From positions 1 to 64,000 of the forward strand of contig NZ_BOOU01000003.1 of the NCBI RefSeq assembly GCF_016863395.1: a DNA stretch of 64,000 nt, in the 5' to 3' direction. Position 1 is the stretch's first letter. Every line of letters begins with the position of its first letter. The DNA is from Sphaerisporangium rufum. Lineage in GTDB: Bacteria; Actinomycetota; Actinomycetes; Streptosporangiales; Streptosporangiaceae. The translations under genes and the position numbers were made by a program. Shown piece by piece: positions 19,431 to 28,046 of the stretch. The notes beneath the pieces are model-generated. The model saw only the letters and a program-made list of their open reading frames with translations. It was not told the origin of the DNA and did no database searches.

Positions 19431-21710
19431 ATGGGTGTCGTTGACCGCTCCCGCCGGTGGGCCGGCAGGTTGAAGATCTCCGTGCTGGTGGTGCTGACGC
19501 TGGCGACGTTCGGCGTGGTGGAGCCGGGCCGGCCGGCGACGGCGGTGGGCGTGCTGCCGTACCAGGATCCGGGCCTCGGCGTGGCCGCCCGGGTGGACGA
19601 CCTGCTGGGCCGGATGTCGCTGGACGACAAGGTCGGGCAGATGACGCAGGCGGAGCGGGCCGCGCTGAACCCGGTGTCGGACCTGGCGACCTACCGCATC
19701 GGGTCGGTGCTGTCGGGCGGCGGCTCGGTACCGTCCCCGAACTCGCCGGCCGGCTGGGCGGACATGTACGACAGCTTCCAGCGGCAGGCGCTGTCCACCC
19801 CGCTGGGCATCCCGATGATCTACGGGGTGGACGCCGTGCACGGCCACAACAACATGGTGGGTGCGACGATCTTCCCGCACAACATCGGGCTGGGCGCGAC
19901 GCGCGACCCCGACCTGGTGCGGCGGGTGGGCCGGGCCACCGCCGAGGAGGTGACGGCCTCCGGCGCCGACTGGACCTTCGCGCCGTGCCTGTGCGTGGCC
20001 CGGGACGACCGGTGGGGGCGCACCTACGAGTCGTTCGGCGAGGACCCGCAGCCGGTGAGCCAGATGGCGGACATCGTCACCGGCTTCCAGGGGCCCTCGC
20101 TCGGCGGCCCGGCCTCGGTGCTGGCCACCGCCAAGCACTACGTGGGCGACGGCGGCACCACCGGCGGCAAGGACCAAGGCGACACCCGGCTGAGCGAGGC
20201 CGACCTGCGGGCGATCCACCTGCCGCCGTTCCGCGCCGCCGTCCAGCGGGGCGTCGGCTCGGTCATGATCTCCTTCAGCAGCTGGAACGGCCAGAAGCTG
20301 CACGGCCACCGGTACCTCATCACCGACGTGCTCAAGGGCGAGCTGGGCTTCTCCGGGTTCGTGGTGACGGACTGGGCGGGCATCGACCAGCTGGACGGCG
20401 CCACCGGCTTCACCGCCGCCGAGGTCACCACCGCGATCAACGCGGGGATCGACATGGTGATGGTGCCGACCGACTACAAGAAGTTCATCTCGCTGCTGAA
20501 GTCGGAGGTGCAGGCCGGGCGGGTGCCGATGTCGCGGATCGACGACGCCAACCGGCGCATCCTCACCAAGAAGTTCGAGCTCGGCATGTTCGAGAAGCCG
20601 CTGGCCGACCGGTCGTACGCCGGGACGGTGGGCGGCACCGCGCACCGGGCCCTCGCCCGCGAGGCGGTGCGCGCGTCGCAGGTGCTGCTGAAGAACGACG
20701 GCGGGCTGCTGCCGCTGCCGAAGAGCGGCGGCAAGATCTTCGTGGCCGGCAAGAACGCCGACGACATCGGCAACCAGAGCGGTGGCTGGACGATCACCTG
20801 GCAGGGCTCGTCCGGCCCGATCACTCCCGGCACCACGATCCTGCAGGGCATCCGGGAGAAGGCCGGATCGGGGACCACCGTCACCTACAGCCGGGACGGC
20901 AGCGGCATCGACTCCTCCTACCGGGCGGCCGTCGCGGTGGTGGGCGAGACACCGTACGCCGAGGGAGAGGGCGACCGCACGTCGCTGGCCCTGGACTCCG
21001 CCGACCTGGCCACGATCTCCCGGCTCCGCGCGGCCGGGGTGCCGGTGGTCGTCGTGCTGGTGGCCGGGCGGCCGATGGACATCGCCGGGCAGATCGGCGG
21101 CTGGCACGCCGCGGTGGCGGCGTGGTTGCCGGGCACCGAGGGCGGCGGGGTGGCCGACGTGCTGTTCGGCGACCACGCGCCCACCGGAAGGCTGCCGATG
21201 ACCTGGATGGGCTCTATAGGCCAGCAGCCGATCAACGTGGGCGACGGCAAGCAGCCGCTGTTCCCCTACGGCCACGGGCTGACCTACGGCACCCCCACCC
21301 CGACGCCCACACCCACGCCGACGCCGACCCCCACGCCGACGCCGAGCGTGAGCCCCACCCCGAGCCCGACCCCCACGCCCACCGGTGGGGCCTTCGGGTG
21401 CCGGGTGACCTACAAGGTGAGCAGCCAGTGGCAGGGCGGCTTCAACGGTGACGTGACGATCGGGGTGACCGGCGCCGCGGTCGACGGCTGGACGCTCGGT
21501 TTCGCCTTCCCCGGCGACCAGCGGGTCTCCAACGCCTGGAACGCCCGCGTCACCCAGAGCGGCGCCCAGGTCACCGCGACCGACAGCGGTTACAACGCGC
21601 GGATCCCGGCGGGCGGCGGTACCTCGTTCGGCTTCACCGCGGCCTTCGCGGGGACCAATTCCCCGCCGGCCGCCTTCACGCTGAACGGGGTGCGCTGCTC
21701 CACGGCCTGA
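19431..21710 (+). CDS. Secreted GH3 beta-glucosidase-type enzyme with C-terminal CBM2
   Basis: A 759-residue enzyme. Signal peptide about 1-37. The GH3 N-terminal barrel contains VDAVHGHNN, KHYVGDGGT and nucleophile D314 in VVTDWAG. The second GH3 domain follows (LLKNDGGLLPLP, LPGTEGGGVADVLFG). A Thr-Pro/Ser linker (about 620-651) leads to CBM2 (about 653-759). GH3 enzymes hydrolyse cellobiose or short beta-glucans from the non-reducing end. Secretion plus a cellulose-binding module is unusual, since many bacterial beta-glucosidases are intracellular; exo-glucanase activity on longer chains is possible. Start: ATG at 19431 after GGAGG; an upstream in-frame start lacks a ribosome site. Confidence 0.94.
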   Translation: MGVVDRSRRWAGRLKISVLVVLTLATFGVVEPGRPATAVGVLPYQDPGLGVAARVDDLLGRMSLDDKVGQMTQAERAALNPVSDLATYRIGSVLSGGGSVPSPNSPAGWADMYDSFQRQALSTPLGIPMIYGVDAVHGHNNMVGATIFPHNIGLGATRDPDLVRRVGRATAEEVTASGADWTFAPCLCVARDDRWGRTYESFGEDPQPVSQMADIVTGFQGPSLGGPASVLATAKHYVGDGGTTGGKDQGDTRLSEADLRAIHLPPFRAAVQRGVGSVMISFSSWNGQKLHGHRYLITDVLKGELGFSGFVVTDWAGIDQLDGATGFTAAEVTTAINAGIDMVMVPTDYKKFISLLKSEVQAGRVPMSRIDDANRRILTKKFELGMFEKPLADRSYAGTVGGTAHRALAREAVRASQVLLKNDGGLLPLPKSGGKIFVAGKNADDIGNQSGGWTITWQGSSGPITPGTTILQGIREKAGSGTTVTYSRDGSGIDSSYRAAVAVVGETPYAEGEGDRTSLALDSADLATISRLRAAGVPVVVVLVAGRPMDIAGQIGGWHAAVAAWLPGTEGGGVADVLFGDHAPTGRLPMTWMGSIGQQPINVGDGKQPLFPYGHGLTYGTPTPTPTPTPTPTPTPTPSVSPTPSPTPTPTGGAFGCRVTYKVSSQWQGGFNGDVTIGVTGAAVDGWTLGFAFPGDQRVSNAWNARVTQSGAQVTATDSGYNARIPAGGGTSFGFTAAFAGTNSPPAAFTLNGVRCSTA
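21290..21384. repeat. Thr-Pro linker repeat in the GH3 gene
   Basis: Degenerate repeats of ACG/CCC codon pairs encoding Pro-Thr, broken by Ser-Val-Ser. It joins the catalytic part to CBM2. Same type as the GH9 linker at 16201-16302. Confidence 0.8.
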
Positions 21711-21729
21711 TCCGCAGGCGGCCGCCCAG

Positions 21730-21760
21730 GCCCGCCGGCCCGGCCGGCGGGCCGGCGGGC
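21730..21760 (+). terminator. Terminator after GH3
   Basis: A perfect 13-bp stem (21730-21742 with 21748-21760) and a 5-nt loop, about 20 nt past the GH3 stop codon. Confidence 0.65.
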
Positions 21761-21791
21761 GTAGCCCTCCGCATACGGGGCAATGGGTCCA

Positions 21792-21811
21792 GCGCCGGAG
21801 ATCTCCGGCGC
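21792..21811. promoter_or_regulatory. 20-bp perfect palindrome upstream of the helicase gene
   Basis: Arms GCGCCGGAGA and TCTCCGGCGC meet without a spacer, 53 bp before the helicase start. A wider pair, GGCGCGC (21807-21813) and GCGCGCC (21834-21840), follows. With no spacer it is a poor RNA hairpin, so an operator is more likely than a terminator. Confidence 0.45.
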
Positions 21812-21864
21812 GCGCCAGGCGTGACGAGCGCCGGCGCGCCGAGGGACTACAGAGACGGATCGCC

Positions 21865-23538
21865 ATGGATCTGGTGAAGAGGGCCACCCGGCGGTACGGG
21901 CGCAAGGCACGCTCGCTGCACAAGGTGGCCCGCGAGGCGTTCGGCTGGCACGAACTGCGGCCCGGCCAGCAGGAGGCGATGGAGCACCTGCTCGACGGCC
22001 ACGACGTGCTGGTCGTCATGCCCACCGGGAGCGGCAAGTCGGCGGTCTACCAGATACCGGCGCTGCTGCTGGACGGACCGACCATCGTGGTGTCCCCGCT
22101 GATCGCCCTGCAGCGCGACCAGGTGGCCGGGCTGCGGGGCGTGGAGGCCGGCGGTGCCGTCGCGGTCAACTCGGCGCAGTCGGACGGCAAGAGCGACGCC
22201 TCGCTGGACAAGATCCGCGCCGGCCAGGCGGAGTTCGTCTTCCTGGCGCCCGAGCAACTGGTCAAGCCGGAGACGATCGACCGGCTGCGCGAAGCGCGAC
22301 CGTCCCTGATCGCCATCGACGAGGCGCACTGCGTGTCCGCCTGGGGACACGACTTCCGCCCCGACTACCTGCGCCTGGGCAAGGCCATCGAGGCGCTCGG
22401 CCACCCGCCGGTGGCCGCGCTGACCGCCACCGCCGCCCCGCTGGTCCGCGACGACATCCTCGCCTCCCTCGGACTCGGCGACGCGCGGGTGATCGTCCGC
22501 GGGTTCGACCGGCCGAACATCGACCTGCAGGTGCGCCGCTTCGTCGACAAGGAGTCCAAGCGGCGGGCCCTGGTCGAGGACGCGGCGTCCCGGCCCGGGC
22601 TGGGCCTGATCTATGTCGCGACCCGGCGGGCCGCCGAGGAGTACGCGGCGGCGCTGCGCGAGGCGGGCCGGCGCGCGGAGTACTACCACGCGGGGATGAA
22701 GGCGGCCGAGCGGCACCGGGTGCACGAGCGGTTCCGCGACGGCGAGCTCGACACGGTGGTGGCCACGTCGGCGTTCGGGATGGGCATCGACCAGCCTCAG
22801 GTCCGGTACGTGCTGCACTCCGATCCGCCCGAGTCGCTCGACTCCTACTACCAGGAGATCGGCCGGGCCGGGCGGGACGGCGAGCCGGCCGAGGCCGTGC
22901 TGTTCTACCGGCCGGAGGACCTGGGCATTCGCCGGTTCTTCGCCGGCAGCCGGGTGGACGAGGACCTGCTGCGGCGGGTGGCGACGCTGGTGCACGAGCA
23001 CGGCGGGACCGTCCCGGCGCGCGAGCTGCGGGAGCTGCTGGACGTCGGCCCGTCCAAGCTCACCGGCCTGGTCAACCTGCTGGAGCGGGTGGGTGCGGTG
23101 GCGGTGACCCGGCGCGGTGACCTGCGGCCCGACCCCGACGGGCCGGATCCGGACCGGGCGGCCGCCGAGGCGGTCGAGCTGGACGCGACCCGGCGGCGGG
23201 TGGACGAGTCGCGGATCGACATGATGCGGGCCTACGCCGAGACCACCGGGTGCCGGCGGCGGCTGCTGCTGGAGTACTTCGGGGAGCCGTTCGAGCGGGC
23301 GTGCGGGAACTGCGACACCTGCCGCTCCGGGACGGCCGCGGCGGGCCGGCCGGCGGCCGCGGCCGCGGCGGACGGGCCGTTCGCAATGCACGCCAAGGTG
23401 CGGCACAGCGCGTGGGGGCCGGGCGTGGTGATGAGCCGGGATCCCGACCGGGTGACCGTGATGTTCGAGGAGGTCGGCTACAAGACCCTCTCCCTGGAGG
23501 CCGTGGAGCGCGACGGCCTGCTCACCCTGGCCGAGTGA
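21865..23538 (+). CDS. recQ: RecQ-family ATP-dependent DNA helicase
   Basis: A 557-residue 3'-5' DNA helicase. Walker A is G55-SGKS in MPTGSGKSA. The DEAH box is at 152-155, followed by CVSAWGHDFRPDY, the RecQ aromatic-rich loop. The helicase C-domain has TSAFGMGIDQP and QEIGRAGRDG. A zinc-binding and winged-helix part ends with YFGEPFERACGNCDTC. The last 50 residues form a DUF3553-type tail (VRHSAWGPGVVM, EEVGYKTLS), as seen on some UvrD and RecQ proteins. No HRDC domain. Start: ATG at 21865; the ribosome site is weak (GAGACGG). It probably acts in recombination or replication-fork repair. Followed by a bidirectional terminator. Confidence 0.93.
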   Translation: MDLVKRATRRYGRKARSLHKVAREAFGWHELRPGQQEAMEHLLDGHDVLVVMPTGSGKSAVYQIPALLLDGPTIVVSPLIALQRDQVAGLRGVEAGGAVAVNSAQSDGKSDASLDKIRAGQAEFVFLAPEQLVKPETIDRLREARPSLIAIDEAHCVSAWGHDFRPDYLRLGKAIEALGHPPVAALTATAAPLVRDDILASLGLGDARVIVRGFDRPNIDLQVRRFVDKESKRRALVEDAASRPGLGLIYVATRRAAEEYAAALREAGRRAEYYHAGMKAAERHRVHERFRDGELDTVVATSAFGMGIDQPQVRYVLHSDPPESLDSYYQEIGRAGRDGEPAEAVLFYRPEDLGIRRFFAGSRVDEDLLRRVATLVHEHGGTVPARELRELLDVGPSKLTGLVNLLERVGAVAVTRRGDLRPDPDGPDPDRAAAEAVELDATRRRVDESRIDMMRAYAETTGCRRRLLLEYFGEPFERACGNCDTCRSGTAAAGRPAAAAAADGPFAMHAKVRHSAWGPGVVMSRDPDRVTVMFEEVGYKTLSLEAVERDGLLTLAE

Positions 23539-23543
23539 CGGAA

Positions 23544-23585
23544 CGGCGGAGCCCCGGCGGTGACGTCACCGCCGGGGCTCCGCCG
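23544..23585. terminator. 42-bp perfect palindrome, bidirectional terminator
   Basis: A continuous 42-bp perfect palindrome centred between 23564 and 23565. It lies between the convergent ends of recQ (23538) and the PAP2 gene (23603). In either RNA it folds into a very stable hairpin, so it can terminate both transcripts. Confidence 0.75.
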
Positions 23586-23602
23586 GGTGCGGCGGGACCG
23601 GG

Positions 23603-24340
23603 TCAGCCGGTCAGCGCGCTCGGCTCCGGCCGGCGGCCGCCGGGCCGCCAGGGGGTGCCGAGGATGGCGTAGGCGGCGACGGCCACGCAGACGAAGCCGA
23701 GCACCAGGCCCCAGCTCACGTCGCTCAGGTGGTGCATGCCGCGGTAGAGCCGGGACACCGCCACGATGAGCGGGGCGGCCAGGCCGAGCACCCACCACAG
23801 CACCCGCAGCGCGGTGTGGCGGTGGGTGTGCAGGGCCAGGACGACGGCCATCCCGACGTAGAAGCCGACCGCGGCGCTGGTGTGTCCGGAGGGGAAGCTG
23901 GAGGTGGGCGGCGCCGGGTCCAGGTGGTGGACGCCGGGCCGGGGACGCTCCACGAAGTAGGTGGCCAGCAGGAAGACCAGGTTCTGGCTCCACACGGCCA
24001 CCACCAGGAAGACCGACTCGCGCCAGCGCTTGAAGACCAGCCGGAAGGCGATCGCCGCGATGGCGGTGAGCACGATGATCACGGGGGTGTCCGACAGCAT
24101 GGAGCCGTAGTGCGTGAGATCGTTCAGCAGCGGCGTTCGGTCCTGCTCGAACGCCTCGTTCAACGCCACCTCGCCGGACACCTCGGCGTGCAGCGGCTTC
24201 ATTATCAGCCAGCCCAGCCCGAGCGTCACGGCGGCGAGCAGCGCCAGGGGGAGCAGGATGAAGCGGGCCACCGCGGCCACCTTCTCCGTCCAGCCCGCGC
24301 GGCCGGACGTCCGTGACGCCGCTTCAACGTCGCTGACCAT
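23603..24340 (-). CDS. PAP2-family membrane phosphatase (first)
   Basis: A 245-residue integral membrane protein. It carries the three-part PAP2 phosphatase signature: VERPRPGV, then SFPSGHTSA, then SRLYRGMHHLSDV. Five to six membrane helices surround these motifs. Such enzymes remove phosphate from lipid phosphates (phosphatidate, undecaprenyl pyrophosphate) on the outer face of the membrane. Start: ATG at 24340 after GAAGGGACG, preferred over a start 16 codons earlier. It overlaps the 3' end of the second PAP2 gene, so the two are co-transcribed. Confidence 0.9.
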   Translation of the reverse strand: MVSDVEAASRTSGRAGWTEKVAAVARFILLPLALLAAVTLGLGWLIMKPLHAEVSGEVALNEAFEQDRTPLLNDLTHYGSMLSDTPVIIVLTAIAAIAFRLVFKRWRESVFLVVAVWSQNLVFLLATYFVERPRPGVHHLDPAPPTSSFPSGHTSAAVGFYVGMAVVLALHTHRHTALRVLWWVLGLAAPLIVAVSRLYRGMHHLSDVSWGLVLGFVCVAVAAYAILGTPWRPGGRRPEPSALTG

Positions 24341-25136
24341 ATGCACGTCCCTTCGGTGAAATATCATCTTTGGCCTCCGGCTCGACACCTTCCCGGTGCG
24401 GCTCGGCCGGCCGGCGCCCGATCTCCCGGCGCCACGTCTCGAATGCGGCGGTCGTCGCCGCGACCACGGCGACGCCGAACACCACGCCCGCCGTCACGTC
24501 GCTCACCCAGTGCACCCCGAGCGCCACCCGGGTGTAGGCGACGCTCAGCACCAGCAGCGCGCCGATGATCCAGGCGGCCACCCGCTGCCGGCGGCCGAGC
24601 AGCGGCAGGATCAGCAGGATCAGGATCCCGACGCCGAGCGTCACGTTGACCGCATGCCCGGACGGGAAGGACGCGCCGGGCGCCAGGTCCACCGGGTCCG
24701 GCAGGTGCGGCCGGGCGCGGGCGACCACCACCTTGAGCGCCAGGCCGAGCAGCCCGCCGACGGTGATCGTGGTGAGGGCCCAGATCGCCAGGCGCGGCGC
24801 CCGCCGGTACAGCAGCCAGGCCGCGGCCAGGCAGACCAGCACCCGCCAGGTGTTGGGGCCGAACACGTCGGTCCAGACCGACAGCAGGCGCACCCAGGCG
24901 GGGTGCTCCAGCGCGTAGGCGTGCAAGGTGCGGGCGACGCTCTCGTCCAGGTCGTTCAGCGGCTCGAACGCGGTCTCCACCAGCACCAGCAGCAGCGTGA
25001 ACGGCACCAGCACCAGGAACAGCGCGCCGGAGGCCAGCGTCAGCCGCAGGCCGAGCCGCCGGTCCCGGTCCGTCCGCCGGCCGAACCAGCGCCGGCCGAA
25101 GCCACCGGCCGGTCCCGCCGTTCGCATCGCTTTCAT
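24324..25136 (-). CDS. PAP2-family membrane phosphatase (second)
   Basis: A 270-residue membrane protein with the PAP2 motifs KVVVARARPHL, SFPSGHAVN and TRVALGVHWVSDV. Helices lie between and around them. The C-terminal tail is charged. Start: ATG at 25136 after GGAAGGGG; an in-frame extension to 25298 reads as low-complexity Pro/Arg and is rejected. Overlaps the downstream PAP2 gene by 17 nt. The two proteins are only moderately alike, so they may act on different lipids. The operon also encodes a diacylglycerol kinase-like enzyme, which makes the reverse type of product. Confidence 0.9.
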   Translation of the reverse strand: MKAMRTAGPAGGFGRRWFGRRTDRDRRLGLRLTLASGALFLVLVPFTLLLVLVETAFEPLNDLDESVARTLHAYALEHPAWVRLLSVWTDVFGPNTWRVLVCLAAAWLLYRRAPRLAIWALTTITVGGLLGLALKVVVARARPHLPDPVDLAPGASFPSGHAVNVTLGVGILILLILPLLGRRQRVAAWIIGALLVLSVAYTRVALGVHWVSDVTAGVVFGVAVVAATTAAFETWRREIGRRPAEPHREGVEPEAKDDISPKGRAYGQRR

Positions 25137-25185
25137 GAAGAACCCCTTCCCCCGGTTCCGCCGCCGGGCGGGCCGTTCGGCGCGC

Positions 25186-26223
25186 TCATGTCCCCACCCG
25201 CTCCTCCGGCTCGTTCGCGGGCCAGCCGGTCCCGGTGGACTGGGTGGCGTGCTGCCCGCCCTGCCGGGCACCGGGACCGGGATCGGGGGTGATCGCACCG
25301 CCCGCCCCGCCCCGGCAGGCCTCCAGCTGGGCCGCGAACGCCAGGCCGAGGAACAGGGCCACCGAGCTGAGCAGCGACCAGAGCATCAGCGCCATCACCG
25401 CGGTCAGCGGGCCGTAGGTGCGGCCGAAGGACCCGTTGTTCTCGATGTACAGGGTGAGTGCCCAGCTGAACAGGGTCCACAACGTCAGCGAGACGACGGC
25501 GCCGATCGCCAGCCAGCTGTGGCCGGGCTGCTTGCGCCGGGGGGCGGCCCGGAACAGCACCGAGGCCGACAGCACGGCCAGCAGGAAACCGACCGGCCAC
25601 CGCGCCAGCATCCAGGCGATCTCGGCGGTGTCGTCCCAGTCGTACACCTCGGCCAGGGCGGTGCCGAGCGACCGGCCGCCCACCATGATCACGAAGCCCA
25701 GGGTCATGAACGAACCCGCGGTGACCGCCATGGCGATCGCCTTGGCGTATTTGAGCTTGAACGGCGTGTCGCGCTCCACCCCGTAGATGCGGTTGGCGCC
25801 CCGCTCCACCTGCGCCATGGCCGTGGTGAGGGCGACCACCGCGGTCACCAGGCCGAACAGCAGCGCGATGGCGCCGCCGTCGTCGGCGTGCCGCCGGCTG
25901 GCGGCCAGCGCGTTCTCCACGACGTCCGCCCCGGACAGCGGCACGACCTCGTGGATGACCAGTTGCACCACCTTGCCGAGCCGCTCCTGGTGCAGCACCG
26001 AGCTCAGCCCCACCGCGGCGATGCCCGCCGGGATGACCGCCAGGCAGATCTGGAAGGCGAGGGCCCGGGAGTTGCTGAACCCGTCGCCGTAACGGAAGCG
26101 GGTGAAGGAGTCGCGTACCAGGTGCCAGCCGCCGTACCGGCGCATGGTCACCCAGGCGTCGTCGGCGCCGAGCTCCTCGCCGCTCATGGTCCGGGTCTCC
26201 GGGACCGTGGTGGCGGTGCCCAC
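25186..26223 (-). CDS. YihY/BrkB-family inner membrane protein
   Basis: A 345-residue protein with six predicted membrane helices and the family pattern: NSRALAFQICLAVIPAGIA near the first helix, GANRIYGVE, and YGPLTAVMALMLW in the last third. Function is not established; the family was once mis-annotated as ribonuclease BN. The C-terminal tail is cytoplasmic and low-complexity. Start: GTG at 26223, 3 nt after the stop of the upstream lipid kinase gene; ATG at residue 13 is an alternative. Sits in a lipid-metabolism operon, so a membrane-lipid role is plausible but unproven. Confidence 0.88.
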   Translation of the reverse strand: MGTATTVPETRTMSGEELGADDAWVTMRRYGGWHLVRDSFTRFRYGDGFSNSRALAFQICLAVIPAGIAAVGLSSVLHQERLGKVVQLVIHEVVPLSGADVVENALAASRRHADDGGAIALLFGLVTAVVALTTAMAQVERGANRIYGVERDTPFKLKYAKAIAMAVTAGSFMTLGFVIMVGGRSLGTALAEVYDWDDTAEIAWMLARWPVGFLLAVLSASVLFRAAPRRKQPGHSWLAIGAVVSLTLWTLFSWALTLYIENNGSFGRTYGPLTAVMALMLWSLLSSVALFLGLAFAAQLEACRGGAGGAITPDPGPGARQGGQHATQSTGTGWPANEPEERVGT

Positions 26224-26226
26224 CGG

Positions 26227-27120
26227 TCAGCTCTCCGACCCGCGCGGCACGCGCAGCAGCAGCGCGCCCGGGCGGGTCTCGATGCTCATGTGGCTACCGT
26301 GGCCGATGGTGTCGCCGTCGCACTCGTGCAGGACGGGCGGCACCACGTCCACCTCGACCCGGGCGGCGGTGTACCGCTCGACGCGGCGGTCGTAGCGGCG
26401 GGACCTGGTCAGCACGTGGCCGACCACCCGTAGCCAGTCCGACGGGCGGCGCGGCGCGAGGACCAGGACGTCCAGCTCGCCGTCGTCCGGCCGGGCGTCC
26501 GGCAGCAGGCTGAGGCCGCCCTGGAGGCGGCCGACGTTGCCGACGAGCACCATCATCGCGCGCCGGCGCAGCGTCACCCGGCCGTCCAGGCGGAGCGTGA
26601 CGTCGAACGGCTTGTCCCGCAGGTGCTTGACGATGCTGCCCGCGTAGGCGAGCCAGCCGATGCGCCGCTTGGCGCCCTCGCTGGTGCTCTCGGCCATCGC
26701 GGCGTCCAGCCCGATGCCGGCCATCACCACGAACGGCCGGCCGTCGATCACGCCGGCGTCGATGGCCCGGGTGTCGCCCTCCACTCCGGCGGCGACCGCC
26801 TCGGCCAGGGTGCCGGGCAGCGACAGGTTGCGGACCAGCAGGTTCCCGGTGCCGACCGGCAGCACGGCGAGCGGCACGCCGGTGTCCAGCAGGCCCTCGG
26901 CGCAGGCGCGGACGGTGCCGTCGCCGCCGGAGGAGAAGACCAGGTCGGCTCCTTCGGCCAGCGCCTGCTTCACCATGCCGACGCCGGGGTCCTCGGCGGT
27001 GGTCTCGAACCACAGGGGTTCGTCCCAGCCGTGGCGGGCCAGCTCGGCCGCCACGGCCTCGCGGTGCCGATCCATCTCGGCGACCTTCGTTGGGTTCACG
27101 ATCACAGCAGCTCGGGGCAC
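26227..27120 (-). CDS. Diacylglycerol kinase-family lipid kinase
   Basis: A 297-residue soluble kinase of the DagK/LCB5 family. Residues 1-130 hold the catalytic domain, with the nucleotide-binding SSGGDGTV motif and the PVGTGNLLVRNLSLP loop. The C-terminal half is the family beta-sandwich (VGNVGRLQGGLSLLPDARPDDG). It phosphorylates diacylglycerol or a similar lipid, recycling it to phosphatidate. Start: GTG at 27120 with a weak ribosome site. First gene of a four-gene operon with YihY and two PAP2 phosphatases, consistent with membrane lipid turnover. Confidence 0.9.
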   Translation of the reverse strand: MPRAAVIVNPTKVAEMDRHREAVAAELARHGWDEPLWFETTAEDPGVGMVKQALAEGADLVFSSGGDGTVRACAEGLLDTGVPLAVLPVGTGNLLVRNLSLPGTLAEAVAAGVEGDTRAIDAGVIDGRPFVVMAGIGLDAAMAESTSEGAKRRIGWLAYAGSIVKHLRDKPFDVTLRLDGRVTLRRRAMMVLVGNVGRLQGGLSLLPDARPDDGELDVLVLAPRRPSDWLRVVGHVLTRSRRYDRRVERYTAARVEVDVVPPVLHECDGDTIGHGSHMSIETRPGALLLRVPRGSES

Positions 27121-27192
27121 GGCGTTCCGTACTACCCGCTTCGCCGCGCTTTGAACGGGCCGTCACGCCAGATCGGGGGCGCGTTCCGGCGG

Positions 27193-27930
27193 TCAGCCGG
27201 CGGGCGGCACCTCGGCGACCACGCAGCTGATGTTGTCCGGGCCGCCGCCCTGCCGGGCCAGCTCGATGAGCCGGTCCGCCGCGGCGCCGAGATCGGCCGG
27301 CCCGGTCAGCGTCTCGTGCAGCGCCTCCGGCCCGACGACGCCGCTGAGCCCGTCGGAGCAGATCAGGTAGCGGTCACCGGGCCGGGCCTCCCGCATGGAC
27401 AGGTCGGGCTCGACCGAGCCGCTGCCGCCGAGGGCGCGCATGAGCAGGGAGCGGCGCGGGTGCGCCGCGGCCTGCTCGGCGGTCATCTGCCCGTCGTCCA
27501 CCAGCGACTGGACCAGGGTGTGGTCGCGGGTGATCTGATAGAGGCAGCCGTCGCGCAGCATGTAGGCCCGGGAGTCGCCGATGTGGGCGAGGGCGAACCC
27601 CATGCCGTCCCACAGCATGGCGGTCAGCGTGGTGCCCATGCCGGTGAGCCGGGGGTCGCGCTCGGCCATCTCCTTCAGCTGCCGGCCCGCCTCGGTGATC
27701 GCGGCCTCCAGCGCGCCCAGCGGGTCGGCGCCCGGCGGATCGCCGTCCAGCGCCGACAGCGCCGCGATGACCGTCGCGCTGGCCACCTCGCCGTGGCTGT
27801 GCCCGCCCATGCCGTCGGCGACGGCGAGCAGCCGCGGCCCGGCGTACACCGAGTCCTCGTTCAGCGAGCGGCGCAGGCCCACGTCGGTGCGGGCCGCGTA
27901 GCGCAAGGTGAACGACGCGTTGTTTGACAT
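27193..27930 (-). CDS. PP2C-family Ser/Thr protein phosphatase
   Basis: A 245-residue metal-dependent phosphatase like PstP of mycobacteria but without its membrane anchor. Motifs: RTDVGLRRSLNEDS, VADGMGGHSHGEVAS (metal-binding Asp), HIGDSRAYM, TRDHTL, LICSDGLSG and GGGPDNISCVV. It reverses phosphorylation by Hanks-type kinases; two such kinases are encoded in this window (5102 and 30013). Start: ATG at 27930, giving the usual N-terminus; a GTG 11 codons upstream would add a Cys-rich stretch. Divergent from the DNA methylase gene, sharing a short AT-rich promoter region at 27931-28030. Confidence 0.92.
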   Translation of the reverse strand: MSNNASFTLRYAARTDVGLRRSLNEDSVYAGPRLLAVADGMGGHSHGEVASATVIAALSALDGDPPGADPLGALEAAITEAGRQLKEMAERDPRLTGMGTTLTAMLWDGMGFALAHIGDSRAYMLRDGCLYQITRDHTLVQSLVDDGQMTAEQAAAHPRRSLLMRALGGSGSVEPDLSMREARPGDRYLICSDGLSGVVGPEALHETLTGPADLGAAADRLIELARQGGGPDNISCVVAEVPPAG

Positions 27931-28046
27931 GAGCTCAGTAAAGCATTGGTTGAAACACTTCACAAGTATATGATTGGTGGATCGCCGCCGCCCGGTGCCA
28001 TCTCCGGCGGCGACGGGTCGCGGAGCCGAAAGGAGATGTGCCGCCG

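Noticed and set aside
19190-19444. Small frame upstream of GH3
   Set aside because: It overlaps the GH3 start and promoter motifs, has no ribosome site and a His/Arg-rich translation without homology.
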